Assembly (NCBI RefSeq): GCF_947494015.1
Contig: NZ_CANLTL010000003.1
Location: 62,001 to 126,000, forward strand
Direction: 5' to 3'
Length of the DNA stretch: 64,000 nucleotides
Source of the DNA: an uncultured Cellulomonas sp.
GTDB lineage: Bacteria > Actinomycetota > Actinomycetes > Actinomycetales > Cellulomonadaceae
Part shown: positions 18,501 to 27,000 of the stretch, piece after piece
Layout of the letters: every line of letters starts with the position of its first letter
Position numbering within the stretch: position 1 is the first letter of the stretch
Notes under the pieces: model-generated
The model's input: the letters and a program-made list of their open reading frames with translations, nothing else
Told to the model about the DNA's origin: nothing
The model's database searches: none
Translations under genes and position numbers: made by a program

Positions 18501-19645
18501 AGCCGCCGACCGGAGACGTCGCCTGGACGCACACGGCCGGCGAGTACGCCGTCGAGGTGGCGCGCGGTCGGGGCGTGCGCAGCGTGGGCGGCTGGGTCCA
18601 GCCGGGCACCGTGTCGGTGAGCGTCTACCACGACCTCGACCGCGACGGCGTCCGGGAGGACGGCGAGGGCCCGCTGGGCGACCGGACCGTCACGCTGCTC
18701 GACGCCGCCGGCACCGCCGTGCTCGCCACCGCCTACACCGACGGCTCGGGACGGGCGGCGTTCCCGACCCAGGCCGGGACGTCGTACCGGGTGCGGGTCG
18801 ACGTGCCGCCCGGCTGGCAGCCCACCGGTCCGCAGCAGGGGACGACCGTCCTGACCACGGTGCCGGTGACGGCGCCCGCCGACGGCGGGCCGGCCGGGGT
18901 CGACGTCGGCCACTACAACACCGTGGACCGCATCGCGCCCCTCGCGCCGGTCATCACGCCCGGCGGGCCCACGACGGTCGCCCTGGAGGTGCCCACGCTG
19001 ATCACGATCACCGGCGAGACGTCGGCGACCGTGCGGTACACGCTCGACGGCACCCTGCCGACGGCGACCCGCGGCATGGTCTACGCCGGGCCCGTGCGGG
19101 TCTCCATGGACCGGACGCTGCACGCGGTCGCCGTGGACGGCGCCGGGAACGTCTCGCCCGTCGCCGCGGCGCAGTTCGACCTGCCGTGGGCGGGGACGTC
19201 CGCCACCGTCACGCCGTCGTCCTGGTCGGTCACGTCCGGCGGGGCGCCGCGCGGCGGCCCCGCCCAGACGGCCGCCGACGACGGGACGCTGCTCGCGGTG
19301 GCGTCGGTGCCCGTGGCGTCCCGCCCGACCGTCGACGTGACCGCCACGGTCCCGGTGCCGGTGGACCTGCGGGCCGCTCGGGCGGTGAGCCTGACCGCGT
19401 CCCTGCGCTCCACGGCGCGCTCCACCCGGGTGCGGGTGCAGTACTGGGACGTCACGGCGGGGCTGTGGCGCCAGGCGACGACCACCACCCAGGGTCTGGA
19501 CGAGGCCCGGGTGGACGTGGACCTGGGGGCGGTCGCCAACCTCGTGGACCGGGCCGGTGCCGTGCGCGTGCGCCTCGTCGCCGACAACGGCAGGCCGTTC
19601 GACCTGCAGGTCGACCACCTGGGGCTGTCGCTGGTGAACCGGTAG
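12554..19645 (+). CDS. Giant MnxG-like multicopper oxidase with SdrD_B-type repeats
   Basis: 2363 residues. The N-terminus has about four hydrophobic segments and then an Arg-rich signal-like helix (about 20-170). Three homologous blocks follow (about 182-713, 714-1189, 1190-1600), each opening with a CPT...V.YDV..L.RDLVYN-type strand and ending in WGxxRVH, consistent with six cupredoxin domains. All copper ligands are visible but in permuted order: HVFHLHAH (H520-H527) and HCHLYPHFAEGF (H584, C585, H586, H590; axial position F595) precede HVH (H806, H808) and HDHH (H901, H903). This layout resembles MnxG-type Mn(II) oxidases. Then five SdrD_B-like repeats with DxDxDGxxDxGE loops (about 1617-2110), a chitobiase-like Ig segment (about 2145-2210) and a C-terminal beta domain. 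ATG at 12554 has GGAGGAG six bases upstream and is preferred to the GTG at 12512. Mn oxidation is inference. Confidence 0.8.
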   Translation: MRRPHRTSSSTGHPRRDAALGALALVVTTTVLLAVLALLAPVGDVAGVVADLPIALAAVAAAAAAAPRAAAPAGGVVVARAGLAAAGGAVAVGVAWAVATAADGGAGVAAELGQLPAQAGAALLVTAVGTALQRRPRGGTRPGRARRLVATALTTSVVATLLVVPAQTATATSAAVPGSPTPCTSGQEVRRYAVAAATVDVPFNRWGATLRSARIFVLEQDLAATTHWSRPLAADPATDPANNRRLRPRPLVLRANEGECIKVTLTNRMSAEAAHGLPASPRVGIQAAGVVVDVRVDGGVRAGFDAQPTVGIGESVSYFWRVPAQEGLFLFQDMATPAGGEHDAGSRGVGLYGALAVEPAGSTWTDPRSGKLLSGTVGAPASTYAAVRTQSGDLYVEADIHPPNAPSFRESVQLAQDEITGIGMGFNYGSEPMADREASACPDCLGEETWLSSWPYGDPALVKLASGPGPWLPTGGAGAARQEKEDCGLPESCFVSNVVHTYTGDPTKIRFGLSGVKETHVFHLHAHQWLADQRNTALTGDGPDAQPQSSTIDSQSFGPGEAYTADLLYGAGSKNGTFGDSIFHCHLYPHFAEGFWALLRVHDVLLDGGDATPDGVAVRPLKVLKVSNGQSRPPAPSADNPGYPGMIPGTYGWRAPQPPGSITEGGVLGTPERPAPRLVAGRTIPAAKLAVEQAVSQRHNGGRAAPRGAPFADPCPTGARVVEYDVTVLQRDLVYNEAGHHDPQARFMVLTKDVPDILAGTKKAEPLFLRVNAGDCVDFSLTNMAPNWTGGDAFQQLAQTNMAGGHVHLVKFDVTASDGGSNGWNYQQAAFTRDQAELTRQQAAGLTTCAAGTPFYGGQSTGCRLADPAGWTPPVDSAGLWGQTIHERWYADYELRTVFTHDHHFAALVQNHGQFGALIVEPKGFDVRDPATGRYLQPVNSPANGTVCATRCVGDAVGEQVDVVGPGANDDYREYGIAIADFVPLVKRGGDPRNPHDVVSPPGAPEHYPDDDPGTFAINYRNAPLVERRVFGGQAVDPAHRFSSYVFGDPMTPLLRGYARDNIKLRVIQGSQEEQHLFQVHGLRWREEPDDPGSPLVNAQTIGISEAFNAELPGFDCRSTDTPCRGDHLYGGTSMDDLWNGMWGIMRVHGSLQPDLRALPDNPVATNATAVTPKPRSRLAPPAAPSPGTACPTTAPVRSYDVVAITRDLVYNEHGDHDPQGLMYVLAQDKDAVLAGTKAPEPLVIRANAGDCVRVALTNALPESYAAGTPNGVDGDPALVLEPRGGSRMGTRVSMHPQLLRHDVRLSDGAAIGFNPDSTVGIGGTIRYEWYADTELGATNLLDHGDVRGHRQHGLAGALVVEPQHATYHDPFTGAPISSGVTADIRVPGQEDFREMTLVYQDGLNLRVAGTNAQVPDKKLADVGPDGEPVDEVEPDGGDVHAGGHEDAGEKGVNYTNAPLHRRLGAAPGQFAAATSDAWADVFSSVVHKDPRTPIARAYEGDQLRVRVLGGNRPRQMGFALDGAAWRSEPYDPGSDLVGVQGGIGTGKAVNAHVRLPRSGDHLWSSPTTFGLPDGVWGLARVYPRPDATAGFSPAARRVSDNPFAAGNAPLQPLERASATVRVFTDSDGDGTRDPGEDPTPGVEVRLLTTAGAPVLTAATGPDGTVTFSPARASYDVQVVPAGGGVVVGAATRRIDLGTDGAQADLSVAVTATSAVTAAVFEDLDADGVRDDGEPGVAGWTVTLTGGSAVAPGLTGGDGTAAFAGVPAGSWSAALAPRTGWRATTALPLAFTVASDGARVALGVARTPGYPVRVVDDADEDGVLDDGEPPVDGVLVRATPDGGSPVTVRAGPDGVVVDPGGRPAQVGALLPDTLMAWVCSTALVTTPTGTTPVPCSPDGTVAVPADATDVALLGAFTGGVVTTELFADADRDGRRDAGEAALVDWPVELVTPTDHVVVARTTTDADGLAGLVAAPGRYEVVPQPPTGDVAWTHTAGEYAVEVARGRGVRSVGGWVQPGTVSVSVYHDLDRDGVREDGEGPLGDRTVTLLDAAGTAVLATAYTDGSGRAAFPTQAGTSYRVRVDVPPGWQPTGPQQGTTVLTTVPVTAPADGGPAGVDVGHYNTVDRIAPLAPVITPGGPTTVALEVPTLITITGETSATVRYTLDGTLPTATRGMVYAGPVRVSMDRTLHAVAVDGAGNVSPVAAAQFDLPWAGTSATVTPSSWSVTSGGAPRGGPAQTAADDGTLLAVASVPVASRPTVDVTATVPVPVDLRAARAVSLTASLRSTARSTRVRVQYWDVTAGLWRQATTTTQGLDEARVDVDLGAVANLVDRAGAVRVRLVADNGRPFDLQVDHLGLSLVNR

Positions 19646-19682
19646 GCGCGGCACTCCCCGCGAGCGCGCGCGGATGCGGACG

Positions 19683-19711
19683 CCGCACCCGGCGGCGGTG
19701 GGCGGGTGCGG
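19683..19711 (+). terminator. Hairpin after the giant oxidase
   Basis: Perfect 9-bp stem (19683-19691 with 19703-19711), 11-base loop, 38 bases past the stop. It separates the giant oxidase transcript from the next promoter. Confidence 0.55.
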
Positions 19712-19733
19712 TGACGGGCTGCGGGCACCGGTG

Positions 19734-19765
19734 TTGACGCTCGGTTGACACCGGTCCCGCAGTCT
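19734..19765 (+). promoter_or_regulatory. Putative SARP-dependent promoter of the DUF4352-CopD pair
   Basis: The clearest of the five sites: TTGACGC at 19734 and TTGACAC at 19745 (11-bp period), then eight bases and -10-like CAGTCT at 19760-19765. The leader to the GTG at 19804 would be about 32 bases. Confidence 0.65.
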
Positions 19766-19803
19766 CGTCCTGGTCGGGACAGGCCCGCGACCGGGAGGCG
19801 AAC

Positions 19804-20592
19804 GTGGACCAGCTGGTGATCGAGCGGACCCCACGGGGACGCGTGCGCGGCGGCGGACCGGGCGTCGAGCCGACGCCGGCCACCTCGTCCGTCGCGCCGG
19901 GGGCCACCGCGAGAGCGGTGCCTGTCCGGGCGCGCCAGTGGCGCACGGTCGGTGCGGTCTGGGCGGGTGTCGCCCTCGTGCTGCTCGCGGCGGCGTGGTC
20001 GGTCCTGCACGGCTGGGGCCGCGGCCCCGTCCCGGGACCCGGCGAGCTGGCGCTGGGCGACGGCCTGGTGCGCGTGGACGCCGTCGTGTCCGCCGCCCGG
20101 CCGCAGCACGCCATGCCGGGCATGGGCACCGACGAGGACCCGGTCGCCGCGGGGGACCGCCGGGTGTCCGTCGACGTCACCCTGCTCGCCGGTGCCGGGC
20201 CGCTGGAGTACGCGGCGGACAGGTTCGCGCTCGCGGTCGACGGCGCCGCCGCGGATCCGCTGCCCCACCGCGCCGTCCTGCCCGGCGACGTGCTGCCCGC
20301 CGGCACGCAGCTGTCCGGGACGCTCGTCTTCGACGTCCCGGTCGACGCCACGTCGGCCACCCTCAGCTACCGGGGAGCCGGGTCGACCGACGTCGCGCTG
20401 CCGCCCGAGGCGTCCGGGCCGGCCGGCGCCGACCCGTCATCCGCCGGCGGTCACGACCTGGCCGGCCACGGCCCGGCCCAGGGGGACTCGGCCGGGGATG
20501 ACGCGGCCGGGGATGACGCGGCCGGCGACGGCCCGGTGCCGGCCGGCGACCTGCCCGCCGAGGTCGCCGCGGACCCGGAGGAGGGGCGATGA
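19804..20592 (+). CDS. Membrane-anchored DUF4352-like protein, possible copper carrier
   Basis: 262 residues. A cytoplasmic N-terminus of about 45 residues is followed by one transmembrane helix (VGAVWAGVALVLLAAAWSVL), then an extracellular DUF4352-like beta domain (LGDGLVRVDAVV ... GTQLSGTLVFDVP). HAMPGMG within this domain is a His/Met cluster of the sort found in extracytoplasmic copper proteins. The C-terminal 60 residues are low-complexity Asp/Gly/Ala with GDDAA repeats and further His. GTG start has GGGAGG five bases upstream. Its stop overlaps the CopD-family ATG, so the two are co-translated. I infer that it hands copper to or from the CopD-like partner; the DUF4352 family itself has no single function. 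Confidence 0.65.
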   Translation: MDQLVIERTPRGRVRGGGPGVEPTPATSSVAPGATARAVPVRARQWRTVGAVWAGVALVLLAAAWSVLHGWGRGPVPGPGELALGDGLVRVDAVVSAARPQHAMPGMGTDEDPVAAGDRRVSVDVTLLAGAGPLEYAADRFALAVDGAAADPLPHRAVLPGDVLPAGTQLSGTLVFDVPVDATSATLSYRGAGSTDVALPPEASGPAGADPSSAGGHDLAGHGPAQGDSAGDDAAGDDAAGDGPVPAGDLPAEVAADPEEGR

Positions 20593-21749
20593 CCACGGTG
20601 ACGACCCCGTCGGGCGCGACCGGCCCGGTGACCGTGCGACCCGACCCGCAGCCGGCATCCGAACCCGTCCCGCGCCGGGTCGCAGGTCCGGGTCCCGCGG
20701 GCACCACCGCGCTCGCGGTGCTCGTCGTGCTCGGCGTGCTGGTGGGTGCGGCCCAGGTCGGCGGAGCCGCCGACCCGGTGAGCATCGGCGACCCCGGCCC
20801 GGTGACGCGCTGGGGGCTGCTGGTCTCGCGCACGGTGTACGACCTGACGGCCATCGGCACGCTCGGCACGCTCGTCGTCGCCGTGCTGCTGCTGCCGCGC
20901 GACGGCGACGGCTTCGGGCCCGACGCCGCCCGGCTCGTCCGGGTCACGACGCGGTGGTCGGCTGCGTGGGCGGTCACCGCGGTGACCACGATGCTGCTCA
21001 CGCTGTCCGACGTCGCCGGTCGGCCCGTGCTGCAGGTGCTCGCCCCGGACGTCCTGCCGCTCGCGCTGGACCTGGACACCACCCGGTCGCTGCTGTCGTC
21101 CGCGTGGCTGGCGGCCCTCGTCGCGGTCGGGACCCGGGTCGCGCGGTCGCCGGCCACCGGGCTGCTGGTGCTGCTCGCGGCCGTCGGAGCCGTGGTGCTG
21201 CCCCTGCTGACCGGGCACGCCGGGCACGGGGAGCTGCCCGCCCTGACCGCGACCAGCCTCGCCCTGCACGTGGTCGCCGCTGCGGCCTGGGTCGGCGGGC
21301 TCGCGGCTCTTGTGCTGCACGTGCGCCGGTCGGGTGCCGCGCTGGCCGTCGCGCTGCCGAGGTTCAGCAGCCTGGCCCTGGTCTGCTTCGGCCTCGTCGG
21401 CGTCTCGGGCGCGGTGACCGGGTGGGCCTCGCTGGGCGGGCTGGGTGACCTGTGGGCGTCGTCGTACGGCCGGCTGCTGCTGGCCAAGCTGGCCGTGCTC
21501 GTCGGGCTCGGGCTCGCCGGTCACCTCCACCGCAGGCGCACGATCGCCGCAGTCCTGGCGCGACGTCCGCGCGGCTTCGTCCGGCTGGCGGCGGGGGAGC
21601 TGGTCCTCATGGGGGCCGCGGCGGCCCTGGCCGTGGCGCTGTCCCACACCCCTCCGCCGGTGCAGCCCGACCACGCGGCGCCGGCCGCCGCCTCGGCGCC
21701 TGCTGTCCCGGTCGTCGCTGCCGCGCCCCCGCTCCCGGCCGCCCGCTGA
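20589..21749 (+). CDS. CopD family copper transport membrane protein
   Basis: 386-residue polytopic membrane protein with about eight hydrophobic helices, matching the CopD/PcoD family involved in copper movement across the inner membrane. Visible family features are the LLTGHAGHGELPALTATSLALHVVAAAAWVGGLAAL helix pair (with its conserved His and WVGG, about 208-245) and the YGRLLLAKLAVL helix. ATG at 20589 overlaps the upstream stop by four bases. The C-terminus is Ala/Pro-rich. In this setting it could supply copper to the exported oxidases rather than confer resistance; that is inference from neighbours. Confidence 0.8.
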   Translation: MTTVTTPSGATGPVTVRPDPQPASEPVPRRVAGPGPAGTTALAVLVVLGVLVGAAQVGGAADPVSIGDPGPVTRWGLLVSRTVYDLTAIGTLGTLVVAVLLLPRDGDGFGPDAARLVRVTTRWSAAWAVTAVTTMLLTLSDVAGRPVLQVLAPDVLPLALDLDTTRSLLSSAWLAALVAVGTRVARSPATGLLVLLAAVGAVVLPLLTGHAGHGELPALTATSLALHVVAAAAWVGGLAALVLHVRRSGAALAVALPRFSSLALVCFGLVGVSGAVTGWASLGGLGDLWASSYGRLLLAKLAVLVGLGLAGHLHRRRTIAAVLARRPRGFVRLAAGELVLMGAAAALAVALSHTPPPVQPDHAAPAAASAPAVPVVAAAPPLPAAR

Positions 21750-21765
21750 CGGCGTCCAGCCGTCA
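21747..21765 (+). terminator. Small hairpin at the CopD stop
   Basis: Perfect 7-bp stem TGACGGC/GCCGTCA with a 5-base loop, beginning in the stop codon. Short, so attenuating at best. Confidence 0.35.
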
Positions 21766-21786
21766 ACAACGCCCGGAATGTCCCTT

Positions 21787-21818
21787 TTGACGCTGCCTTG
21801 ATGGTCCGCCTCGACGGT
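21787..21818 (+). promoter_or_regulatory. Putative SARP-dependent promoter of the Tat multicopper oxidase
   Basis: TTGACGC at 21787 and TTGATGG at 21798 (11-bp period), eight bases, -10-like GACGGT at 21813-21818. Start site near 21825, leader about 45 bases. Confidence 0.55.
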
Positions 21819-21870
21819 GGTCCCGGACGGACGCTCTCGGTCCGAAGGTCGCACAGCAAGGAGATGTGAG

Positions 21871-23565
21871 ATGAACGTCAGTCGTCGCGAGGCACTCGGC
21901 CTGGGCGCGCTGGGTGCGCTCGGTGTGGCCGGGCTGACCCTGCCCATGGCGGGTTCCGGGGTCGAGGCGGCCTCGATCAGCAAGCTGGCACCGCGCAACA
22001 TGCCCAAGCCGTACGGCGTCAAGCTCGTCCGCCCGCCCGTGCTGCCGTTCGCGGACATGGAGGACAAGGACGGCCGCTACCGGCTCTACACCGTGACGGA
22101 GCAGGCCGGTCTGGCCAGCATCGTGCCGGGCCTGAAGACGCCGGTGTTCGGCTACAACGCGATCGCGCCCGGCCCGACGATCCGCGTGCCGCAGAACATG
22201 CGGGTCAAGCTGCGGGTGCGCAACCAGCTGCCGGCGCTCAACCCGATCAGCGGCGAGACCTTCAACACCTCGACCCACCTGCACGGCTCGGCCTCGCTGC
22301 CGCAGTACGACGGGTACGCCGACGACGTCGCGCACAAGGACGACTACAAGGACTACTGGTACCCGAACTGGCAGCCGGCCCGCACGCTCTGGTACCACGA
22401 CCACAACGTGCACACCACGGCGCAGAACGCCTACTCGGGGCTCGCGGCGCAGTACCACCTGACCGACCGGGCCGAGCGCGAGCTGCTGCCGCAGGGCCAC
22501 TACGACGTGCCGCTGACCATCACCGACGCGATGTTCGCGGCGAACGGGTCGCTGGCCTACGACGACAACAGCCACTCCGGGCTGTGGGGCGACGTGATCC
22601 TGGTCAACGGCCGGCCGTGGCCGGTGCTGCAGGTCAAGCGCAAGATCTACCGGTTCCGCGTGCTGAACGCGTCGATCGCCCGGTCCCTGCGGCTGCGGCT
22701 GAGCAACGGCGCCCCGCTGGTCATGGTGGCCACGGACGGCGGCCTGATGCCCAAGGCGCGGCCGGTGGCCGACTACCGGCACGCGGGCGCGGAGCGGTAC
22801 GAGTGGCTGGTCGACTTCTCCCAGTACCCCGTCGGCACCACCATCGACCTGCAGAACCTCAGCAACAAGAACAACGTCGACTACGACAACACCAACAAGG
22901 TGATGCGGTTCGAGGTCGTCGCGGACACCGCCCTGCCACCGGACAGCGCCGCCAGCAAGACGCTCAGCCAGATGCCCGACACGCTGGTGAGCAGCGACGC
23001 GATGAGCCTGACCAGCGCCGACTCGACCGGCAGCTTCTACATGCGCCTCGAGCGCGACGACGTGACCAACCAGTTCCAGATCAGCGGCAAGTCCTGGGAG
23101 GACGTGCAGGCCAGCGGCCACCAGGCCCTGCTGACCCGGGTCCAGCCCGATCAGGTGCAGATGTGGACGGTGGAGAACCGGACCGGTGGCGGATGGTTCC
23201 ACCCGCTGCACATCCACCTGGTGGACTTCCAGATCTTCTCGCGCAACGGCCGGGCGCCCTTCGACTACGAGCGGGGCCCCAAGGACGTCGTCTACGTGGG
23301 CGAGGACGAGACGGTCAAGCTGCTCATGAAGTTCACCCTGCAGAAGGGCGGCGGCAACACCGTCAACGCCGGCGGACGCTACATGGTCCACTGCCACAAC
23401 CTGCCGCACGAGGACCACGACATGATGCACCAGTTCGCCGTCGGCGACCCCGCCGTCAACGACCCGATCCTCGCCGCCCCGTGCAAGGAGGACTACGGCG
23501 AGTACCCCGACGACGGCTGGCCGTACGGCAGCGGCGACGGCTCCGGCGACACGGCCGACGCCTGA
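21871..23565 (+). CDS. Tat-exported multicopper oxidase (CotA/bilirubin-oxidase-like)
   Basis: 564 residues. The twin-arginine signal SRREALGLGALGALG begins at residue 4 and implies export in folded, copper-loaded form. Three cupredoxin domains carry the four canonical motifs in normal order: HLHG (H136, H138), WYHDH (H176, H178), HPLHIH (H444, H447, H449) and HCHNLPHEDHDM (H507, C508, H509, H513, axial M518). A Met axial ligand is typical of CotA/CueO-type enzymes of moderate type 1 copper potential, in contrast to the Phe of the giant oxidase upstream. ATG at 21871 is preceded by AAGGAG. The next gene, a signal peptidase, starts three bases after the stop, so they form one transcript. The physiological substrate is unknown; metals, phenols and bilirubin are all possible for the family. 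Confidence 0.88.
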   Translation: MNVSRREALGLGALGALGVAGLTLPMAGSGVEAASISKLAPRNMPKPYGVKLVRPPVLPFADMEDKDGRYRLYTVTEQAGLASIVPGLKTPVFGYNAIAPGPTIRVPQNMRVKLRVRNQLPALNPISGETFNTSTHLHGSASLPQYDGYADDVAHKDDYKDYWYPNWQPARTLWYHDHNVHTTAQNAYSGLAAQYHLTDRAERELLPQGHYDVPLTITDAMFAANGSLAYDDNSHSGLWGDVILVNGRPWPVLQVKRKIYRFRVLNASIARSLRLRLSNGAPLVMVATDGGLMPKARPVADYRHAGAERYEWLVDFSQYPVGTTIDLQNLSNKNNVDYDNTNKVMRFEVVADTALPPDSAASKTLSQMPDTLVSSDAMSLTSADSTGSFYMRLERDDVTNQFQISGKSWEDVQASGHQALLTRVQPDQVQMWTVENRTGGGWFHPLHIHLVDFQIFSRNGRAPFDYERGPKDVVYVGEDETVKLLMKFTLQKGGGNTVNAGGRYMVHCHNLPHEDHDMMHQFAVGDPAVNDPILAAPCKEDYGEYPDDGWPYGSGDGSGDTADA

Positions 23566-23568
23566 CCG

Positions 23569-24051
23569 GTGGCCATGTCCAGGCGGGTCCTCGTCGCGGC
23601 GGCCGGGGTGGCCGGGGCGGTGCTGCTGGTCCGCGGCACCGCCCTGGAGCCCCGGGTGGTGACGTCGCCCAGCATGGAGCCGACGCTGGGCGTCGGGACC
23701 GTGGTGCTGGTGGACAAGCTCAGCGTCCGCTGGGACGAGCTCCGCGTGGACGACCTGGTCGTCTTCACCAGCCCGCAGGACGGCGACGACGCGGTCAAGC
23801 GCGTCGTCGCCGTCGGCGGGCAGACCGTGGCGCTGCGCGACGCCGTCCTGCACGTCGACGGCGAGCCGGTGGACGAGCCGCAGGTCGACCTCAGCCGGAT
23901 CGACGGCACGTGGTTCGGGCCGGTGACGGTGCCCCAGGGGTCGGTCTTCGTCCTGGGGGACTCGCGGTCGGGGTCCATCGACTCCCGGGTCTACGGAGCC
24001 GTCCCGGTCGACGCCGTCCGGGGGCGCGTCGTGCTGACTCTCCCGTCCTAG
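23569..24051 (+). CDS. Signal peptidase I (S26 family)
   Basis: 160-residue membrane serine protease. One N-terminal helix (about 5-20) is followed by the catalytic Ser in SPSMEPTL and the general-base Lys in VKRVVAVGGQTVAL, then GDSRSGSIDSRVYGAVP. The Ser/Lys dyad makes it a bacterial P-type enzyme, not a SipW-like Ser/His type. It is short compared with housekeeping LepB. The start may be GTG at 23569 or ATG at 23575. Operonic position after the Tat oxidase suggests a dedicated peptidase for the island's exported proteins. Convergent with the SARP gene, only seven bases apart. Confidence 0.85.
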   Translation: MAMSRRVLVAAAGVAGAVLLVRGTALEPRVVTSPSMEPTLGVGTVVLVDKLSVRWDELRVDDLVVFTSPQDGDDAVKRVVAVGGQTVALRDAVLHVDGEPVDEPQVDLSRIDGTWFGPVTVPQGSVFVLGDSRSGSIDSRVYGAVPVDAVRGRVVLTLPS

Positions 24052-24058
24052 CCGGCCG

Positions 24059-27000
24059 CTACCCGGCGCTCTCCTCCCGGGGGCCGGTCCGCACCATGGC
24101 CAGGGTGCGGGGCAGGTCGACGCGGACGTGCTCCGCGCGCTCGCGGCGGGCGCGCGCCGCGAGCACCTGCAACCCGTGCTGGTGCGCCAACGAGCTGGCC
24201 TGGGCGCACGCGTCCGCGGCGCCCTCGTGGTCACCGCGGGCGGCCCGGACCGCCGCCCGCGCCATGCGGCGCCAGAACTCCTCCCGAGGCCCGCCCAGCG
24301 CGGCACCCACGATGTCGTCGTAGACCTCGAAGGCCGCCCGCGCGGACGCGGGGTTGTTGCTCGCCTCGAGCACGACCAGCCGTGCCGCGGCCTCCGGGAC
24401 GAGCAGCGTGCAGCCGGCCGCGGGCCCGTCCTCGACCACCGACCGCAGCTGTTCGGTGGCGTGCCGGTGGTCGCCCATCGCGCCGGCCAGCTCCGAGCCG
24501 GCGAGGCGTGCCAGCTGGTCGACCAGGACGCTGGCCGGGCCGCCGGCGAACGGCAGGTGCTGGGACATCGCCTGCGCCAGGTCGAGCTCCTCGCGCTCCA
24601 CGCAGATGCGCAGCCCGAGGGCGGCCAGCTCGGGGATCAGGTCGTCCACGGCGCCCCGGAGCACCCGGTCCCGCAGCACGCGCCACAGCGCGTCGAACCC
24701 GGGATCGCCCAGGTCGTGCGCGACGACGGCGCGCATGCCGAGCAGCCGCCAGCCCAGGCGCTCGTCCCCGAGGTCGGCCGCGACCCGACCGGCCGCCTCC
24801 AGGGCGCTGTGCGCGGTGCGCGCGCCGCCGAGCAGGACGGACGGGACGTACCGGACCAGGTCCGCGCGCAGCCGGTCCGCCGGCCGCGGGCCCAGTGCCA
24901 CGGCGGCCTCGAGCGTCTCGTGCACGGCGCGGAACTCGCGCCGGTGCAGGTACACCGAGCCGGCCAGCCGGACCCGGGCGTGGAAGCCGGCGCGCCGGTC
25001 GTGCGTCCGGTCGGCCTGCGCGACGGCGTCGAGCAGGGTGTCCTCCAGGCTCCGCTCCGGGCCGGTGGCGGCGGCCGCCGACGCCAGACCGGACAACGCA
25101 CGCGACCACTCCGGGGTCACCGCGTCGGCGGTCTGCTCGAGCGTGCGAGGGTCGCTCACCCCGGTCAGCTTGCGCCGCAGCCGGGCGGCGTCGGGCACGG
25201 CGTCCGCGAGCGCGATGTCGAGCGCGGTCGTGTAGGCCTCCCGCGCCTCGTCGGTCAGCCGGAGCATCGCGCACGCGTCGCCGAGCTGCTCGAACAGCTC
25301 GATCCGGTCGGCCGTGGCGGCCTCGCGCAGGTCGCCCAGGGAGCAGACCTGCAGCAGGTGCGTGCGAGCGCCCGCGTGGTTGCCGCGGGCCGACGCCTCC
25401 TCGGCGGCCTGCAGGGCGGCGACGCAGGCCAGCTCCCGCTCGCCGGCCTGCAGCCAGTGGCCGATGCGGTGCGCCGTCGGGATCGGTGCCTGCTCGGCGA
25501 CCCGTCGGTGCAGCCGCCGGCGCACGGACGGTCGCATCCACGCGCGGGCGGCGTCCTGCAGGCGGGGGTGGCGCCACACGGCGCCGGCCGGCGAGGCCTG
25601 CAGCACGGACAGGTCCACGAGCTGCTCGAGCGCGGTGGTGGCGCGGACCCGCGGCAGGCCCGGGCCGTCGGGCAGCACCGGCGCGAGCACGGAGGGGGTG
25701 AGTGGCTCGTCGATGACCGCGGCGATGTGCAGGGCCTCGAGCGCGTCGCCCTCGAGCCGCGGGAGCGCGCCGGCGAGCACCCGCCGGCCCCAGGGGTCGT
25801 CGCCGGCGGCATCGGCCTCGGGGGCCAGCGCGAGGCCGGCGTCGGTGCCGACCAGGCGGCCGGCCCGCGCCCAGGACTGCACGGTCGCCTCGACCTCGCC
25901 CGGCAGCGCGTCGGACGCCGCGACGAGGGACTCGACCAGGCCGGCGGTGACCGGGCCGGCCAGCAGGTGCCGGGCGAGCTGCTCGACCTCGTCCACGAGC
26001 AGTGGAGGCACGGTCATCGTGCGCACCCCGTGGGCGCTGACCAGCGCGTCCCATGCCGGGTCCTCACCGGGCGCCGGGGTCGCCAGCAGGACGGTGCAGC
26101 TGCCCACGACCGCGGCCGGGTCGGCGAGCAGCCGCGACAGCAGCGGCAGCTCCGCGGCGGTGTCCGGTCGCCACAGCAGGACGCGGGCGCCGGACTCCAC
26201 GGCGACCTGCAGGTCCGCGGCCGTCTCCACGCGGACCGGCCGCAGCCCCGCGTCCTGGCAGGCGACCGTCGCCAGGCGACGTCGGCCGCTGCCGGTGCGC
26301 CCGGCCAGGACGGCGATGCGCGGCCCGGTCCCCGCGACGTCCGCGAGCATGCTGGCCAGCCATTCCAGCTCGGCGTGCCGCCCGACGAAGGGGGCGGGGC
26401 CGCGGGTCGGCGCGCCGCCACCCGCCTGCAGCACCTGCAGGTGCACCGCGCGCGTCTGCGGGGAGGGGTCGACGCCGAGCTCGTCGGCGAGGACCCGACG
26501 GCACCGCTCGTACTCGCGCAGCGCGTGGTGCACCTCGCCCATCCCGGAGTGGCCGAGCATGAGCACGCGGCTGGCCAGCTCGGACACCGGGTCGAGCTGG
26601 AGCAGGCGGGCGGCGTAGTCGACGGCGTCGCGCATCCAGCCCAGCTCGAGGGCCAGCTCGGCGGCCTGCCCGAGCAGCCGCCGGTGCGCCGCGGCGAGGT
26701 CCTCGGAGTGCTGGCGGATCGCCGCGGGGGAGGCCTCCGTGGTGGGCACGTCGGTGAGGTACAGCGAGTCGGCCTCGCGGGCGGCGGCCAGCACCGCCGC
26801 CGGGTCGCCCTCCCGGCGACGGTGGGTCACGTGCTCGGCGATGCCCCGGAACGTGGTGGCGTCCACCCAGGCCGACCGCAGGACGACGTCGGACCCCGAC
26901 CGCTCGATCACCTCGGCGCCCAGGACCCGGCGCAGGTGCGAGACCGCGGTCCGCAGGCTCGCCCGGGCGCGGCTCTCGTCGACCTCCGGCCACAGGCCCT

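Noticed and set aside
12338-19834. Nearly 2500-codon open frame antisense to the giant oxidase
   Set aside because: Composition artefact of GC-rich coding sequence; its product is Arg/Gly/Val/His-rich without domains, while the sense frame has clear copper motifs.
23569-24051. Signal peptidase as a SipW homologue
   Set aside because: The general base is Lys in VKRVVAVGG, not His, so it is a P-type enzyme.
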